Assembly: GCA_018127085.1 (NCBI GenBank)
Contig: CM030725.1
Location: forward strand, 62,001-126,000
Direction: 5' to 3'
From: Pneumocystis sp. 'macacae'
Taxonomy: Eukaryota; Ascomycota; Pneumocystomycetes; Pneumocystales; Pneumocystaceae
Length of the DNA stretch: 64,000 nucleotides
The translations under genes were made by a program, and so were the position numbers. Of the stretch, positions 48,201-61,097 are shown in pieces. Within the stretch, counting starts at the first letter, position 1. Each line of letters begins with the position of its first letter. The notes beneath the pieces were generated by a model that was given only the letters and a program-made list of their open reading frames with translations, ran no database searches and was not told the DNA's origin.

Positions 48201-49964
48201 CCATGCAATTTCAGACAAAATTAAAACATTATTAGGTTCAAAGTCAGCTGCTTTTAAAAGCAAATTTATAGCAGAAGAAAAATCTTTCTTTTCCTCTAAT
48301 ATAACTGCTTTTCCATATAGCGCCATAACATTATTAAGTGATAATTCAAGTATTTCATCAAATAATTTTAATGCTTGATCATGAAATTTCGGCGATTTAT
48401 AATATACATATGATATAGCTAAATAAAATATCAAATCTTGACGTGTACTAAAAGAATTAATAATGATTCTAAGAGAAAATAAAATAATACAAAGAAAGTA
48501 ATAATCCAGTTTCTTCAAAAAACTTAGAAAGAATATTTAATCCTGTTTTGGAAACAATGGATGCACTTTCATATTCTTTTATAGAAAGATAACAACTAGC
48601 CAAAAAACGGTGACAAAATGCAGAATTTGGCAATTTCTCAGCCGCTTCCTTTGAAGTATTAGTTTATAAAATAAAAAAAACACTTACAATAAAAGTATCC
48701 AAATGATCATCTGGCAATTGATCAGAAATATTTTTCAATAAATTATTAATTATATCATTGCTTCGTTTATTATTTGAATCATTTTTTGAAGATTCCAAAT
48801 ATTTTGAATATAAATATAAAACTCCTCGAAGACATAATGTCATAGGATGTTCAGGAAACAAGGAAATAAAATCTTGGATAACGTTAATATCTAATTCATC
48901 TAATATAATTAAATATGAAACAATAATATTAAAAAAATACCAATTTTTTGAAAATCTTTCCACTCAAAAAAAATTATCCATGGCAAAACATCCGGATTTT
49001 TTACAATTACCATATCATGAGCAAGTTTTAAAACTTTTTCTCTTTTATTTGTCTTTTTATCTGAATCAATAACTTTAAGATGTTCATAACAATGATTAAG
49101 TAGTTTTATTTCAGTTTCTCGCCGCAATTCCTCATCATCTGCCCAATTGATTGTCTCTTCATAAATTTTTTCTAACTAGAAAAAATTATTACGTATTTAT
49201 GTATTTATAAAAAGTACCGCTGAATCCATAAATACACTCTTCTTAACACTTTTAATAATATCTTCAACAGTAGAACCAAGTCTTCCACGTTGCTTAGCTA
49301 TTGCTTTATTCATCTTTTCTTTTTCTAAATATTCAAGTATGTTGATCATCTTTACATATGTTACGCTTGCATTAGGAATAAGATTTTCAAGATAAATATA
49401 AAACGGCCCAGAAGGAAGATATAACTCAAGAATATTTAACACCTATATGTATATATTAATAGCTCGTGGAAAATCATAAAAACATTCAACCTGAGTATGT
49501 GAACCTTGTGTTTCAACATATTTCAAAAGTTTCTCTATAGTATCAAAACATTTATCTTTCTCATCTCTAGAACAATATTCAATACAAATGGTATCAAATT
49601 TTAAAAAAGTAACCTTTTCATAAAAATAGTAGCTAATTTAATAGAAGCATGTATATGATCATCAATTCGATTTTGAGAAAAATATAAATCAGCTATTCCC
49701 TATAAACAGTCAAGTAGATATAAAAATGGTGACAATACGTTCTTTCCATGCAAGATAAGTTTCATTATCAATCTCTAAAGCCTTTTTGTACGCTTTTTCA
49801 CTCTCTTCATAACTTAACAAATTAAAATAAGAAATCCCAAGAAAAACATAAGCATTATAGTTTAAAGGATCAAAATCTAAGACTTTTTGTGCTTGAATAA
49901 TAGCATTTTTATAATCCTTTAAAGTTATAAATTCTTTAGAAGCTTTTAAAGCAGATTTTGCCAT
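45300..49964 (-). CDS. SKI3: Ski complex TPR subunit Ski3 (TTC37)
   Basis: Scaffold of the Ski2-Ski3-Ski8 helicase complex that feeds mRNA to the cytoplasmic exosome. The start MAKSALKASKEFITLKDYKNAIIQAQKVLDFDPLNYNAYVFLGISYF is the usual N-terminal TPR of Ski3. The spliced protein of roughly 1,400 residues consists almost wholly of TPR-like helix pairs, for example AFELNAGEIDAAERLVIAYAKKKEW, ILECHPDEFAVVLALSETYVSW, KMHPENATFWRALGVAAS and IADPDYWVPRTGLGFI. The C-terminus runs YVYLSALNVYPSSPIIWTRLASI to KALHLTPWISKYWKTLERYISSY. Around 15 introns; not every border was verified. Ctr9 was considered, but the PSSPIIWTRLA C-terminal style and N-terminus fit Ski3 better. Confidence 0.82.
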
Positions 49965-51407
49965 ATAGATAACAAATAATTTAAAAATAATAAAACATAA
50001 AAATAGAGAAAAAAAATTCAGTAGATCTTTTGAAATTTCAAATATTTTCAAAGAATAGAATTTCCTTAAAAGAAAAAAAAGATATTTTTTATAAAATAAA
50101 AAATACTCTATAGTATTAAATAGGAAAAAATCATAAAAATAATAATTTCATCCTACAAAAAATAATTAAAATAAATTATTTGATATAAAAATTAAATAAA
50201 AGCATTAAATAGAGCTAAAATATATATTAATACAATAGTAGTATATCTAAATTTTATAATAAAAAATATTGCAAAATACGTTCATTAAATTATAATGATT
50301 AAATGTATTATCAATATATAATATATATATATAAACAATACCTTATAAAATTTACACAATATTGTATTTTATAGTTATTTTTTTCAGCAAAAATAAACAA
50401 TTTTTTTTAATTTTTTTACTTATTTTCAGTATTAAATAATTAAATTCAAAAACCTTTTTTGGGAAATTTAAAATCTAGTTATGTAATATTAGAGTAAATT
50501 ACACAAAATAGCAAAAAGATTTAAAATAAATCAACAGACAAAATTAATTTTTCAAATATTATATCTTTTAAAAATATCTTTAAAACAAGAATAAAAATGT
50601 ATAAAAATGATTTTTTACTAATATAGATTTTTATACAATTAACAGCTTAAATTTATACCTAATCAGAATAATTTTTATGCTTATCAGATAATCGATAGTT
50701 ATTTAGATTATTTGACTAAATATTATTTAAGGTTCGGAGTTAAAACTAATATTTATTAAAATTATAAATTTAATAAATAAATTTTAATTTATTTTAGATA
50801 TTTTTCAAAAACTAAATCCATAGGAATTATTAAAATTCAAAAAATCTTAAATATAATCATTTAAATTATTCATATGGTTTATGAAAAATCAAAATCATTA
50901 AAAATATATTTAGAGATATATATACTTAAATTTTTCTATTAAAATATTAATAAAAGCATAATTATTTTAATTAAAACAAAATAATTATTATAATCATACA
51001 TTTTTAAAATTATGTTAGTTAAACATTAAAAAAAGCATTCATATTTTTGAATTAAAATAGATTCTTTTCATTATAACTATATTTTAAAAAGAATCAATAT
51101 CAAATTATATAAAAAATAGTAAATTTAAAAGAACTTTAAAATTATAAAGAATTTTATAATCAATAAAATTTAATTATAAACTAATTATTTTATAAAAACA
51201 AAAATAATTTATAGAATATTAAAGAAATATTTTTATTTTATACGTTAATAAATCTTTTGATAATTTTAAAACAACTATTTTTAAACAATAAAATATTGGA
51301 AACCATTTTTTATTAATATCTTTTCTAATCTATTGTTTACAAATATTTATTTTGTCCATTATATAAAAAAATTTTTATTACTATCATGATTTATATTTTT
51401 TAAAAAT
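49965..51407. other. 1.4-kb AT-rich divergent intergenic region
   Basis: Between SKI3 (-) and TRM10 (+). It is almost entirely A/T with poly-A/poly-T tracts and no ORF of note. It is one of the longest gene-free stretches in the window and must hold both promoters. No specific element recognised. Confidence 0.6.
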
Positions 51408-52436
51408 ATGTCAATCTCAGAGACTAAATATGAAGAGTTTTATAACATCCTTTCACACGAAATACCAACACAAGAAGTTAAAATAGAAAAGCCAATTATG
51501 AATCTTAGCAAAAAAATGATTAAAAAAAAATTAAAACAGAAAAAATGGGAAGAGACAAAAGCAGAATGGCGTAAACGTAAGAAAGAAAAAGCTAGAATTA
51601 AAAAAGCAGAAAAACGCAAAAGACTTGAGAAAACAGAAGTATCATCTACAAAATTAAAAAAAAATCAAACGCCTAGTAATATAAAAGTAATTATTGATTG
51701 TGAATTCGATGATAAAATGATTGACAAAGTATAACTATACTCATAAAAGTAAACAAATAATCAATTACATTAGGAAATTGTATCTTTAAGTTCTCAATTA
51801 ACACGTTGTTATTCAGATAACAAAAAAACTCCTTTTCCTGTTCAACTTTATGTAACATCTTTTGGAGGACGACTTGCAGAGCGCATGAAAACAATATTAA
51901 AAAGCCAATATATGGCTTGGAAAGGGATAGAATTTTTAGATGAAGATTATACTGTATTGTATGAAAAAAAAGGTTTTAAAAAAGAAGAATTTATTTATTT
52001 AACAGCAGATTCAGAAAACATAATTAATGAACTAGATAAAAATAAAATATATATTATCGGAGGAATTGTAGATAAAAATCGGTATAAAGTAATATTTTTT
52101 AAGGATAATGAACTATATAATAATTTATAGAATTTATGCTTAAACAAAGCTAAAAGTCAAAATATTTGGACAGCAAGACTTCCAATTGAAAATTATATAA
52201 AAATGATATCAAGAAAAGTACTTACAATTAATCAGGTTTTAGAAATAATGCATCAATGGATAGATATTAAGGATTGGGAGAAAGCTTTTTTAAATGTTAT
52301 TCCTCCAAGAAAACTCTTACAAAACAAAAAAATAAATAAACCAGATCAATTATTTGAAGATTCAGAAATTAATCATTTGGATTATGAAGACATAGGAGAC
52401 CTATCAGAGGAAGCTATCAAAGAGATTAATGAATAG
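51408..52436 (+). CDS. TRM10: tRNA (guanine-N1)-methyltransferase Trm10
   Basis: SPOUT-class enzyme that makes m1G at position 9 of tRNAs. The lysine-rich N-terminal part (KKMIKKKLKQKKWEETKAEWRKRKKEKARIKK) is typical. The catalytic domain starts IKVIIDCEFDDKMIDKEIVSLSSQLTRCYSDNKKTPFPVQLYVTSFGGRLAERM. YLTADSENIINELDKNKIYIIGGIVDKNRYK follows, then NIWTARLPIENYIKMISRKVLTINQVLEIMHQWIDIKDWEKAFLNVIPPRK. The YIIGGIVDKNRYK and ARLPI motifs form the SAM-binding knot. Two introns (after KMIDK and after KNRYK). The tail is acidic. Confidence 0.95.
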
Positions 52437-52510
52437 TTTTACTAGAATTCTATTATATATATATATTATTTGGGTATCCGATTAATAATTATATATTTAT
52501 AACAAATACA

Positions 52511-54069
52511 TCAAAAATCAAGCGTATTAGGTCCATTATTTTCTTCCTGTCTCTTTTTGTTAACAAGTTCTTCTTTAATAACAAGAGAAACAAATTTTTT
52601 AAAATATTCTATATAAGGTTTCAAAGACGTTTTCTCATAATCTTAAAGATAAATATTTAAAAAAAACAATTAACGAATCTACTTACCTGCAATATGTTCA
52701 TGTTTTTCTGAAATTTCTGAAGTTCCAACATTTTCTTCATGCCCTTTGTCCCAAATATCAATTTCATGTAACAATTGAGTAACTGTAGGCACTTTAAAAG
52801 GATTAAAATTTTCAAGAGAATTACAATCAATAGGTACACAAATTCTACCTAAAATAATATAAGTAAACGCATACCATCTTTTTATTTCTAACCTGTGCCA
52901 GGATGCACACAAAATGGTGATTTCAAAAGATGATTTAAATGCTTAGAGACCTCAATATCAAGCCGTGGGTACATGTACTCTAGAATTATATCCTGTTTAG
53001 TAGCAAGAAGCGCTTTAGTATCAAGATTCTACTATATTAGCGTAGGAATCAAATAAAAAGAAAAAACCACTTTAGAAACACCTTCTTCAGCTACACTGTC
53101 GATATCTTGCCATTTATTATAACTAGATCTTTTTAAAGGAGATTTCCATTTTTTACGTAATGCTTCCTTAAGATCTTTAATGTAAACATCATCCATTTAT
53201 TAATAATGAATATACCATTATCAGTAATAAATTCAAGTAATTTTTCAGATCCTTCATCACTTTCCCAAGGATTTTGAGAGATAAGGATATCAGAACGAAA
53301 GGTTTCTCTTAAGATACGAAGACTTCGACTAGATAATTATTAGTTATAAAATAAATGTTTTAAAAACTAAAATAAAAAACCTTATAGAAGGATGAAGAGG
53401 CCTTTTCAAATCAACTTTTTTTCCAGATGCTGTGCTACTTCTAACTAATTCAAGATAAATTGATATAGCTTTACGTTTCTGATCATTTAATTCACGAGCT
53501 CTTTTATCACAAACCCAAGCATGTACACCACGCCTTCCAGAATAAACCCACAAAATATGCTGAAAACCAAAATCTTCTCTTAGAGCTAAATCAATAACTT
53601 TTATCGCAGCCGTAATAAAACACCAACATTTTAAGCAAATATCTGTCTTAAAGCAACATGTTCGCACATCATCATAATCAGTTAAATCAATATCAAAAAC
53701 AAGTTCCTTTTCAAGAGGCTTAAACATTGCCTTTCGCAAAGTTTTACGATCTCTTGGATTTGCATTATAAACGGGACCTATTTCAAATCGAGAAGGATTC
53801 AATCTCAGAACTTCTTTACGAAACGCTTCATACGTAGGAAACGAATTATAACGTAAATATGCATCGTTTTGCAACGTAAAAGCAATCTCACGATTGTAAA
53901 AAGCCTTTGAAGGCACAGAAGATCTATTTAACCACTGAAAAATATATCTAAAACACATAATGAGCTTTAAAAAACTACTTTAAGAAATTCACTTAAACGG
54001 AAAAATCCTTTGATAAAAAGCAAAAATAACACTAGGATCAGAAAATTCATGATCTTCATTAGGATCCAT
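52511..54069 (-). CDS. PRI1: DNA primase catalytic (small) subunit
   Basis: Makes the RNA primers for the polymerase alpha-primase complex. The first exon [25 protein letters not shown] is followed by [51 protein letters not shown] contains the catalytic D-x-D (FDIDLTDYD), and CLKCW is part of the zinc site. [22 protein letters not shown] is the hallmark SGRRGVHxWVCD motif. Later exons carry [33 protein letters not shown], the conserved [12 protein letters not shown] block. About six short introns. The start is only 174 bases from the divergent SLD2 start. Confidence 0.94.
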
Positions 54070-54155
54070 GTAATACTTGAGAAAAATAAAGTACTTTTTG
54101 CTTTAAAAAATACTTTTCTAATACTACAAGATTTCTTTAAATTACCGTAAGGTTG

Positions 54156-54187
54156 GTTGCCATCTAATCATCAAATGTTATAGCAAC
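54156..54187. promoter_or_regulatory. split X-box half-sites in the PRI1/SLD2 divergent promoter
   Basis: GTTGCCAT at 54156-54163 and ATAGCAAC at 54180-54187 are the two arms of an X-box palindrome separated by 16 bases. They lie in the 174-base space between the ATGs of PRI1 and SLD2. Confidence 0.35.
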
Positions 54188-54243
54188 GAATTTAAGACAA
54201 AATGCAATATTCAAATTAATGATTTATATAACAGCTATATGAA

Positions 54244-55496
54244 ATGGAAACAATGGAAACAAATAAAGATACTGATATAATTCAATGTAAAGAAAAAAAG
54301 GAATATTTTTTAAAATACCGTGAAAAATTGCGACAAAAACTAAAACAATGGGAATGGAAATTCAAAGAGCAAGAAGGTCGTTGTCCAGAAAAAAATGATA
54401 TAAAAAAAAACAAAAAAATAAGTATAAGGCACAAGAACACACGTAAAATATTGAAAAATATACATAGAGGAGTATTATAAGTTATACAATCAAATTCGAA
54501 CGGGAAAATTCTCTTTAAGTCAACAAAGTATAGAAAAAATACAGAATGATCCATTTTTTAAAAAAAATATACAAATACATGAAGAATTTAAAAATGAAAA
54601 AAACATAGATGAAGAAAAAAGAGAAGATTTAGAAAATAAAAAATTTATGCATTTAAGTGAAAATTGTGAAGAAATAGGTCCAACACCACAAAAAATGGGA
54701 AAACCTATAGGAATTTTTGATCACCTAAATGATTATTTATATATTTCAGAAGAAAAAAACAAAGAAGTTAATATTATCGATGAAAATATAGAAAATATAT
54801 CTAAAAAGAACGATAACAACATTTTTCAAACACCATCGAAAACTCTGAAAACTCCAGACAAAAATAACTTCCTTACAACACCTATATTTCTTAGAAAAAC
54901 GATGAATATATCATCTCCTACTGTTCCACGATTTTCTTTTAGAACATCATTGTCTAAAAAAGGTCTTAGTTCATTGATAGAAGAATTGCGGCAAATGGAT
55001 GATAATTTTATTGATCCAGGTGAAGATGTATTAAAGGAAATCAAAAAGGAAAGCTATAAAGCAACTATAGATTCAGAAGAAAAAGTTGGGTTTATGGAGA
55101 AATCAAATTTCAAAAATAAAACATACAAGAAAAGAGGAATTAGACGATCAAGAAGAGTTATATGTAAACAATGTATATACAAATATATCTATGTTTAACT
55201 TTAATATAGTACGGCCTTCAGTTTCAATTAAGAAACAATCAAAGAAACAAGAGCAAAATATATCAAACACATCAATGAATAAAAAAACGTTAAAAGAAAA
55301 TCATATTCTTTATAAAAACAAAGATTTAAGTAATGGAATCTCAGAGAAAAAAACAGAAAACAATAAAGAACACAGACATAGAAAGTATATTAAAGGAAAA
55401 GGCGGTGTTATTCTTCGTTCCCAAGTTAGCAGAAATTATGTGAGTTATAAATTAAAAAAATATAAAAATAAAAGAAAATCATGGAAAAGAAGGTAA
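54244..55496 (+). CDS. SLD2: DNA replication initiation protein Sld2/Drc1
   Basis: Sld2 is the CDK-regulated factor that, once phosphorylated, binds Dpb11/Cut5 to fire origins. The N-terminal motif (YREKLRQKLKQWEWKFKEQEGRCPEKNDIKKNKKI-KEYYKLYNQI) is the Sld2 signature, restored by a 44-base intron starting GTATAAGG. GPTPQKMGKPIGIFDHL and clustered TP sites (FQTPSKTLKTPDKNNFLTTPIFLRK) are the expected CDK-target region. KKGLSSLIEELRQMDDNFIDPGED and KKRGIRRSRRVI-RPSVS follow. The basic C-terminus ends KKYKNKRKSWKRR. Three introns inferred. The divergent neighbour is primase, another replication-start gene. Confidence 0.88.
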
Positions 55497-56458
55497 TATT
55501 TACAATATTTCCTTTTAGAATTTTAATAATTAATATTTATTTAATTTTTTATTATTCTAATATTGTATCAACCACATAAATTAGCTATACTTATAAATTT
55601 CGGAATATTTCAACATAATATAGTAAATTAAATGATCATATCAAAAAATTAAAAAAATAAAAATCTACAAAAATGATATAAATCACATATTATCTTATAA
55701 ACATCTAGATTTTTATATAATCGATATTTTTCATTCTATTTTTTATATAATGATTTTTTTTTAAATATTTTTACTAAAAAAATAAACTCTTTTCAAGACT
55801 TTCAAGATTAATTTTCTTAAACATTTTTTGAATTCTTATATTTCTTTTTTTTTACATTAAAATTCTAAATTTTAAATAAAAATCTAAAAAATATAACATC
55901 ATTTAATGAAAACTCATTTCTTAATATTCAAGAAAATCTTATGTGATATCACTATTAAACTATTTAGAAAAATTAAAAGCAAATCTAAAAATGTTTTTAA
56001 TAGATTTTTACATAACCTCTATTATACATGAAACTATTCTATCAATCCATCAAATTATTTGTCTTTAACTTTAATAAGTATAATACATTCAATCTAATTT
56101 AAATATAAATGCCTAAAGATATTTTAGAAAACATTCAGACATAATCTTTAAAATATTCCCCATGATTTCTTTAATTAAACATAAAAATTAGCAATCTATA
56201 GTTTTCTCAATAAATTTAGAAACTATTTTTTATCAATTATAAAAAAATAATTTTAATTTTAAACCAAAATTATAGTAATTATTTTTTTAAATATTTCAAA
56301 ATTTATAAAATTTATAAAATAAACATTAAAACGAAAATTAAGTACGAAAATGAACTAAAATGCATTATATTGTTCAAATCTGAAAAACATATTTTATATT
56401 TATTGATAATAGAGTTAAAATAATATTCGAAATACCATTAACAACTGAAAATATGAAA
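55497..56458. other. AT-rich convergent intergenic region
   Basis: About 960 bases between SLD2 (+) and aspartate aminotransferase (-), both ending here. Very AT-rich, with no gene recognised. The length is unusual for a convergent gap, where neighbours have 50-400 bases. Confidence 0.5.
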
Positions 56459-58055
56459 TTATTTTGTAACATTATGTATAGATTCGGAAACATATCTACA
56501 AGAAAATAAGTATTTGGAATTCTTATATAGACATGACAATACCGAACATTATTACTACAAACACCAGCCATAGAAATCCTTCCATCACTTGTTAAATAAA
56601 TATGGTACTCATCAGCAAGACGCTTAACTTGCAGTGGATTAAGACCTGTGTAACAAAACATACCTATCTTTTGTGAGTTTTTCATTTTTATATAAAAAAA
56701 TAAACCTATTTGAGAAGTAATATGTGACCAATCATACTATAAAAAGTCAGTTATTTTATATATATGTATAAATATATATAATACCTTAGACTGAAAATCT
56801 TCTTCAAGATACTTACGAAGTAACTTTCCTATTATCATAAGTCAATTTTACAATTTATTAATAAAAAGTTACTTGATGAAATAATCCTATCTGCCATATT
56901 TTTTAGTTCAGAAAGCCACTGTTTATAAAGCTCTTCATTACTTAAAATTTCAACTGCAATTCGAGCACCATGAATAGGTGGATTCGAAATAAGAGGGCGT
57001 ATTAAAATTTTTAACTGACTTTCTACTCGTTTTTTTTCATCTAAAGATTCACAAACAATAGAAAATGTACCAACACGTTCGCCATAAAGACCCATATTTT
57101 TAGAAAAAGATTGACTAACACACAAATTATGCCCTTTCTTTACAAAATATCTCAATGCATAAGCATCTTTTGTGACATCACCAGATGCAAATCCTTGGTA
57201 AGCCATATCAAAAAACACAAAATGATTTCTTGACTTAATAGCATCAGAAATAAGATGCCATTGGTCTTGCGTAGGATCTACACCTGTAGGATTATGTGCA
57301 GAAGTATGAAGCAAAATAATAGACCCTTGAGGTGCAGATAGAATATCTTCAAGTGCACCCTCGAGATCAAGACCAATAGTATCTTTATTATAATATCGAT
57401 AACTGTGAATTTCTAGCCCAGAATCCTTAAATATACATGGATGATTTCCCTAGAACATAATTTTAGCCATTGAAAAATCAAGAAAAAGAATATAAACCCA
57501 AGTCGGTATAGGAAGATATATTTTTTTACTTGAATAAAATCTATTCAAAAATTCCCCACCTAGACGTAATGCCCCTGTTCCTGAAATAGACTGAACAATA
57601 GAAATACGATCTTCTTTCAATGGCACAGAATCTCCACCATATGCTAATTCTGCTGCATATTTCGTGAAAGATGGAATACCTGAAATCATTGTATATTCTT
57701 TATCTAAATCCGCAACAAAAATATTCTTCTCTGCTTGCTTTACTGATGGAAGGACATAAGGTTTACCGTTATCATCACGGTATGAGCCAACACCTAAATT
57801 AACTTTTAAACAACTTTTATCAAGATTAAAAACTTCATTAATTCCTTCAAAAACTAATTAAAATATAAAATCAAGGAAAAACATGAATATACCAAGAATA
57901 GGATCAAGAGGACCTATTTTTATTATTAAAATATAAACAAAATAATATTAACTATTCATTTTACCTTGTTTAACGTTTGCCCATGTTGAATTTAAAGCAA
58001 CAGCTTTAAACTTAAAAGAAAAAGCACCACTAACATATCTTCTAAAAGAATTCAT
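56459..58055 (-). CDS. aspartate aminotransferase, probably mitochondrial
   Basis: PLP enzyme exchanging amino groups between aspartate and 2-oxoglutarate; part of the malate-aspartate shuttle. The first exon [30 protein letters not shown] looks like a cleavable mitochondrial leader. Then follow [86 protein letters not shown], and the PLP-lysine motif [16 protein letters not shown]. The last exon [12 protein letters not shown] completes the family C-terminus after AGVCSNNV. The intron is placed to restore that end, giving the stop at 56459. About five introns. Confidence 0.94.
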
Positions 58056-58277
58056 ACAAAGCATAAAAAATAATCAAAACCAAAGAAATCTTTATAATAA
58101 TTTAACAGTTTTTAAAATCGATTAAGATAAAAATACAGTTTAAACAATAATTAAAAAATTTTAAATTTGAGATAAGAATATAAATACAAAAGTACAATTA
58201 GAAGGTATGCAAAATATAGAGATATTTTTCTGAAAAAAAAAGATTTTTCTTAAAACTAATTAAAATCTTGAAACTTA

Positions 58278-58886
58278 ATGATTAAAAACACAATTATACC
58301 ATCAATTATACCTTGTATCTTTTTCTTTATATTTGGTTATTACACAAGAGTTTTTTTTCCTCATCCTTTAAAAAAACCACAAGTAAAAGCTTTATCTAAA
58401 ATAAAGATATATAAAAATTAATTATTAAGACATATTTTCTAGGATTCAATGAAGAATATAAACTCGTCTTAGTTGTTAGAACTGACCTAAAAATGGGTAA
58501 AGGAAAAGTATACTAATTGTCTTTAAAACAAGTAAATATAACTAATATAAGGTGGCATCCCAATGCTCACACGCGGCTGTTGCATGTTATAAAGAACTCA
58601 TGCAAAAAAATCCAGAAGTATTTTATAAATTTATTAAAAATAAACTAATATATAGGTAATTAATTTATGGGAAACTCTTGGGCAACCCAAAGTTGTATTA
58701 CAAGTCGAAACAGAAACTGAATTAGAAGATCTACGTACTCATGCAAAATCATTAGGAATATCTTCATGCATTATTCATGATGCTGGTAGAACACAAATAA
58801 AACCAAACTCAGCAACAGTAGTAGGTATTGGCCCAGGACCAAGATCAATTATCGATCAAATTACGGGACATCTGAAGTTGTACTAA
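58278..58886 (+). CDS. PTH2: peptidyl-tRNA hydrolase 2 (Pth2)
   Basis: Releases peptides from peptidyl-tRNA; eukaryotic Pth2 is usually anchored to the mitochondrial outer membrane. The N-terminus (MIKNTIIPSIIPCIFFFIFGYYTRVFF) is a membrane anchor. The catalytic domain reads EEYKLVLVVRTDLKMGKGK, AAQCSHAAVACYKELMQ, LWETLGQPKVVLQVETETELEDLRTHAKSLGISSCIIHDAGRTQI and ATVVGIGPGP...ITGHLKLY. KMGKGK and the QCSHA and DAGRTQ motifs are the Pth2 active-site blocks. Three or four short introns. Confidence 0.94.
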
Positions 58887-59002
58887 GTATCAATAACTCT
58901 ATAATACAATATTATCACCAGAGAACAAAATAAAAGGATACCAATTCAAACCCATGTACACATAACTAGTAAAATATATTAATATATATAAAACATAATA
59001 TC

Positions 59003-61097
59003 TTATTTATTATATGAAAAAATAGATTGTTGCTCTCTTTTCTTCTCTTCGGCCAATCTTCTAAGTCGTTCATCTACTTTAGCCTTACCCGAACCCTTTC
59101 CATGAAATTGATGAGATAAAAATTTATATGCCTCTTTTTCTTTTATCTCTCTTCCAAATTCATCATTATATTTTAACTGAATTACCGGAGTCCAATTTGC
59201 AAAAAGTTTCTGTAGCTCACGAGCTTCTATCATTGCATGACGTTGATTTTCAGCTTGTAAATACAACTCTTTTTCACGAGGAGTCATTCTATCTAATTTT
59301 CCATTGCAACGATCCATTTCTTTTTTATGTCGAGCCTCCTCTTCAAGTCTTTTTCTTAATTTTCTTTGTTCTGCTAAAAAAAGCGCATGCTCATGCTGAG
59401 CTTGTTGAATAGATAGCTTCTCGTTAGTTTGTTTGTCAACAATACCTAATATGATTAATATATAAAAGCAATATAAAACATATTTAAACTACCTTTCTGC
59501 TTGAGTAAATTAAAAACAACACCAACACCAGAAGTAATGTCAGCTTCATCTTCAATTCCTGTTGTTGAAATATTTTTCAAATATTCATTTGAATCCGTAT
59601 CCAGATCTTTAATTTCACCTGAATATGTTTCTTCTGTATCCTCAAAACTAGTCTCAATATTATGTATGTATTTAGTATCATCTAATGGTTTTGATTTCGT
59701 TTTTAATGTTCCAACTTGGATGCCTCGAACAAACTCCGTTGTTTCGTCTATTATAAGTCCTTTTTCGTCATCTTTATCACTATTCTCATTCGACTCTTCT
59801 ATTATTCGTTGTTTTATAATTCTAGCAATATTTTCAGGTTGTGAAACATTTTTACGTATTGATGCATTTCTTTGTCTCGCAAGACATGCCTGTAAATCAT
59901 CATCATCCACAAAAGATATATTGTCAAAATTAAAATCCTTATTTCTCGCAAGACTACTACTCTTTTGTAAAGGATTTTTTTCATCAACTAAATTTGTAAT
60001 AAGATCATGATCAATCTTTGGTGCTCTAGTTTTTTTCTTCTTTTTCTTTTTAATAACGATTTCAGATACATCTTGATAGTCAGAGATTATATTCTCAGCA
60101 AGAGTATGATTTAAAGAAAATGTCTCCTGTAAATTCTTTTTCCATATTTCATCTTGAAAATCATGAGATGTGTCTCCAATTACAAAGCCCTTTTCAAATT
60201 AGGGTTTAAATATATATTAACATAGATTACCTTTTTCACTTTCTCATCATAATGAGAAAGAATAGTCTTATTCTGCTCCTGACCAAATTCCTCATCGTCA
60301 TATGCAGAGTAAAGAGGCTTTTTCTTATTTTCCAAATTTTTCTCAAGTTTTTCCTTTTCAACTAAGCCAATATTCTCCAATTCATCACCACCAGATTCTT
60401 AAAGACATAAAAATCTAACATACATCACATAATAAAAAACATACCATCGTTCTCCAAAATCTTACTATCTTTTAATGTCAAAATCATCTCTTCTCCTTCG
60501 TTTATATCAACTAAGTCATGAGATACTTTAATCCCCTCAAGCTGATCTAAGAAAATATCAATTTGAAAGAATTTATAAGCTTAGGTAAAAAACCAGACGT
60601 ATATTGCATTTCATGAACCATTTTTTGTTTTTTGAGTATACCAGCATCAGAACTTCCAACTTTAATATTTACACCGGAAAAATCACGTTTCCGATGGTTC
60701 ATAATCCAAGAGCGCAAATCCAAATCCCCATCATCCCCGTCTGCTTCACCAAGTCCCTTACCCATAAAACGTCTTTGTGTTTCATGAGTTTCTCGTGCCC
60801 TAAACAAAAATAAACAAATAACCATAAAAACAGGACAAAAACATCTTTATTCTCTCCTGAATTAAACGCGATTCCTCTTCTTTAGTTTTAGTAGCCATAT
60901 ACGTCCTAAAATTGGCAACAGCTACATCTTCTGCAGGTGCAGGTGTTTCAGAAAGCGGTGCAAGACCTCTAAAAAATAAATATACATATTCATTAAAAAA
61001 TCAAAAAATATGCTTACAAAGAACGTCTAAGTGCATTTGTATCCTCTACACTCATAGATTCAGCTGTAGAACCATCTATCTCAGATAACACTATCAT
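59003..61097 (-). CDS. U4/U6.U5 tri-snRNP protein Snu66/SART1
   Basis: Tri-snRNP-specific splicing factor that needs Hub1 binding in some fungi. The start MIVLSEIDGSTAESMSVEDTNALRRSL and APAEDVAVANFRTYMATKTKEEESR begin the SART1 domain. FFLDQLEGIKVSHDLVDINEGEEMILTLKDSKIL is the well-conserved GLKVSHDLDDFEEG-ILTLKD block. A Lys-run nuclear signal (IVIKKKKKKKTRAPK), GVGVVFNLLKQKG, and a terminal PVIQLKYNDEFGREIKEKEAYKFLSHQFHGKGSGKAKVDERLRRL follow. That last segment is the most conserved part of the family. About seven introns. Confidence 0.9.

Noticed and set aside
45300..49964. Ctr9 (Paf1 complex) as the identity of the TPR protein
   Set aside because: It lacks the Lys/Glu-rich charged C-terminus of Ctr9; the N-terminal repeat and the C-terminal SSPIIWTRLA pattern fit Ski3.
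59501..60010. Plus-strand 169-codon Ser/Phe-rich ORF
   Set aside because: It is a shadow of the acidic, serine-rich SNU66/SART1 exon on the minus strand.
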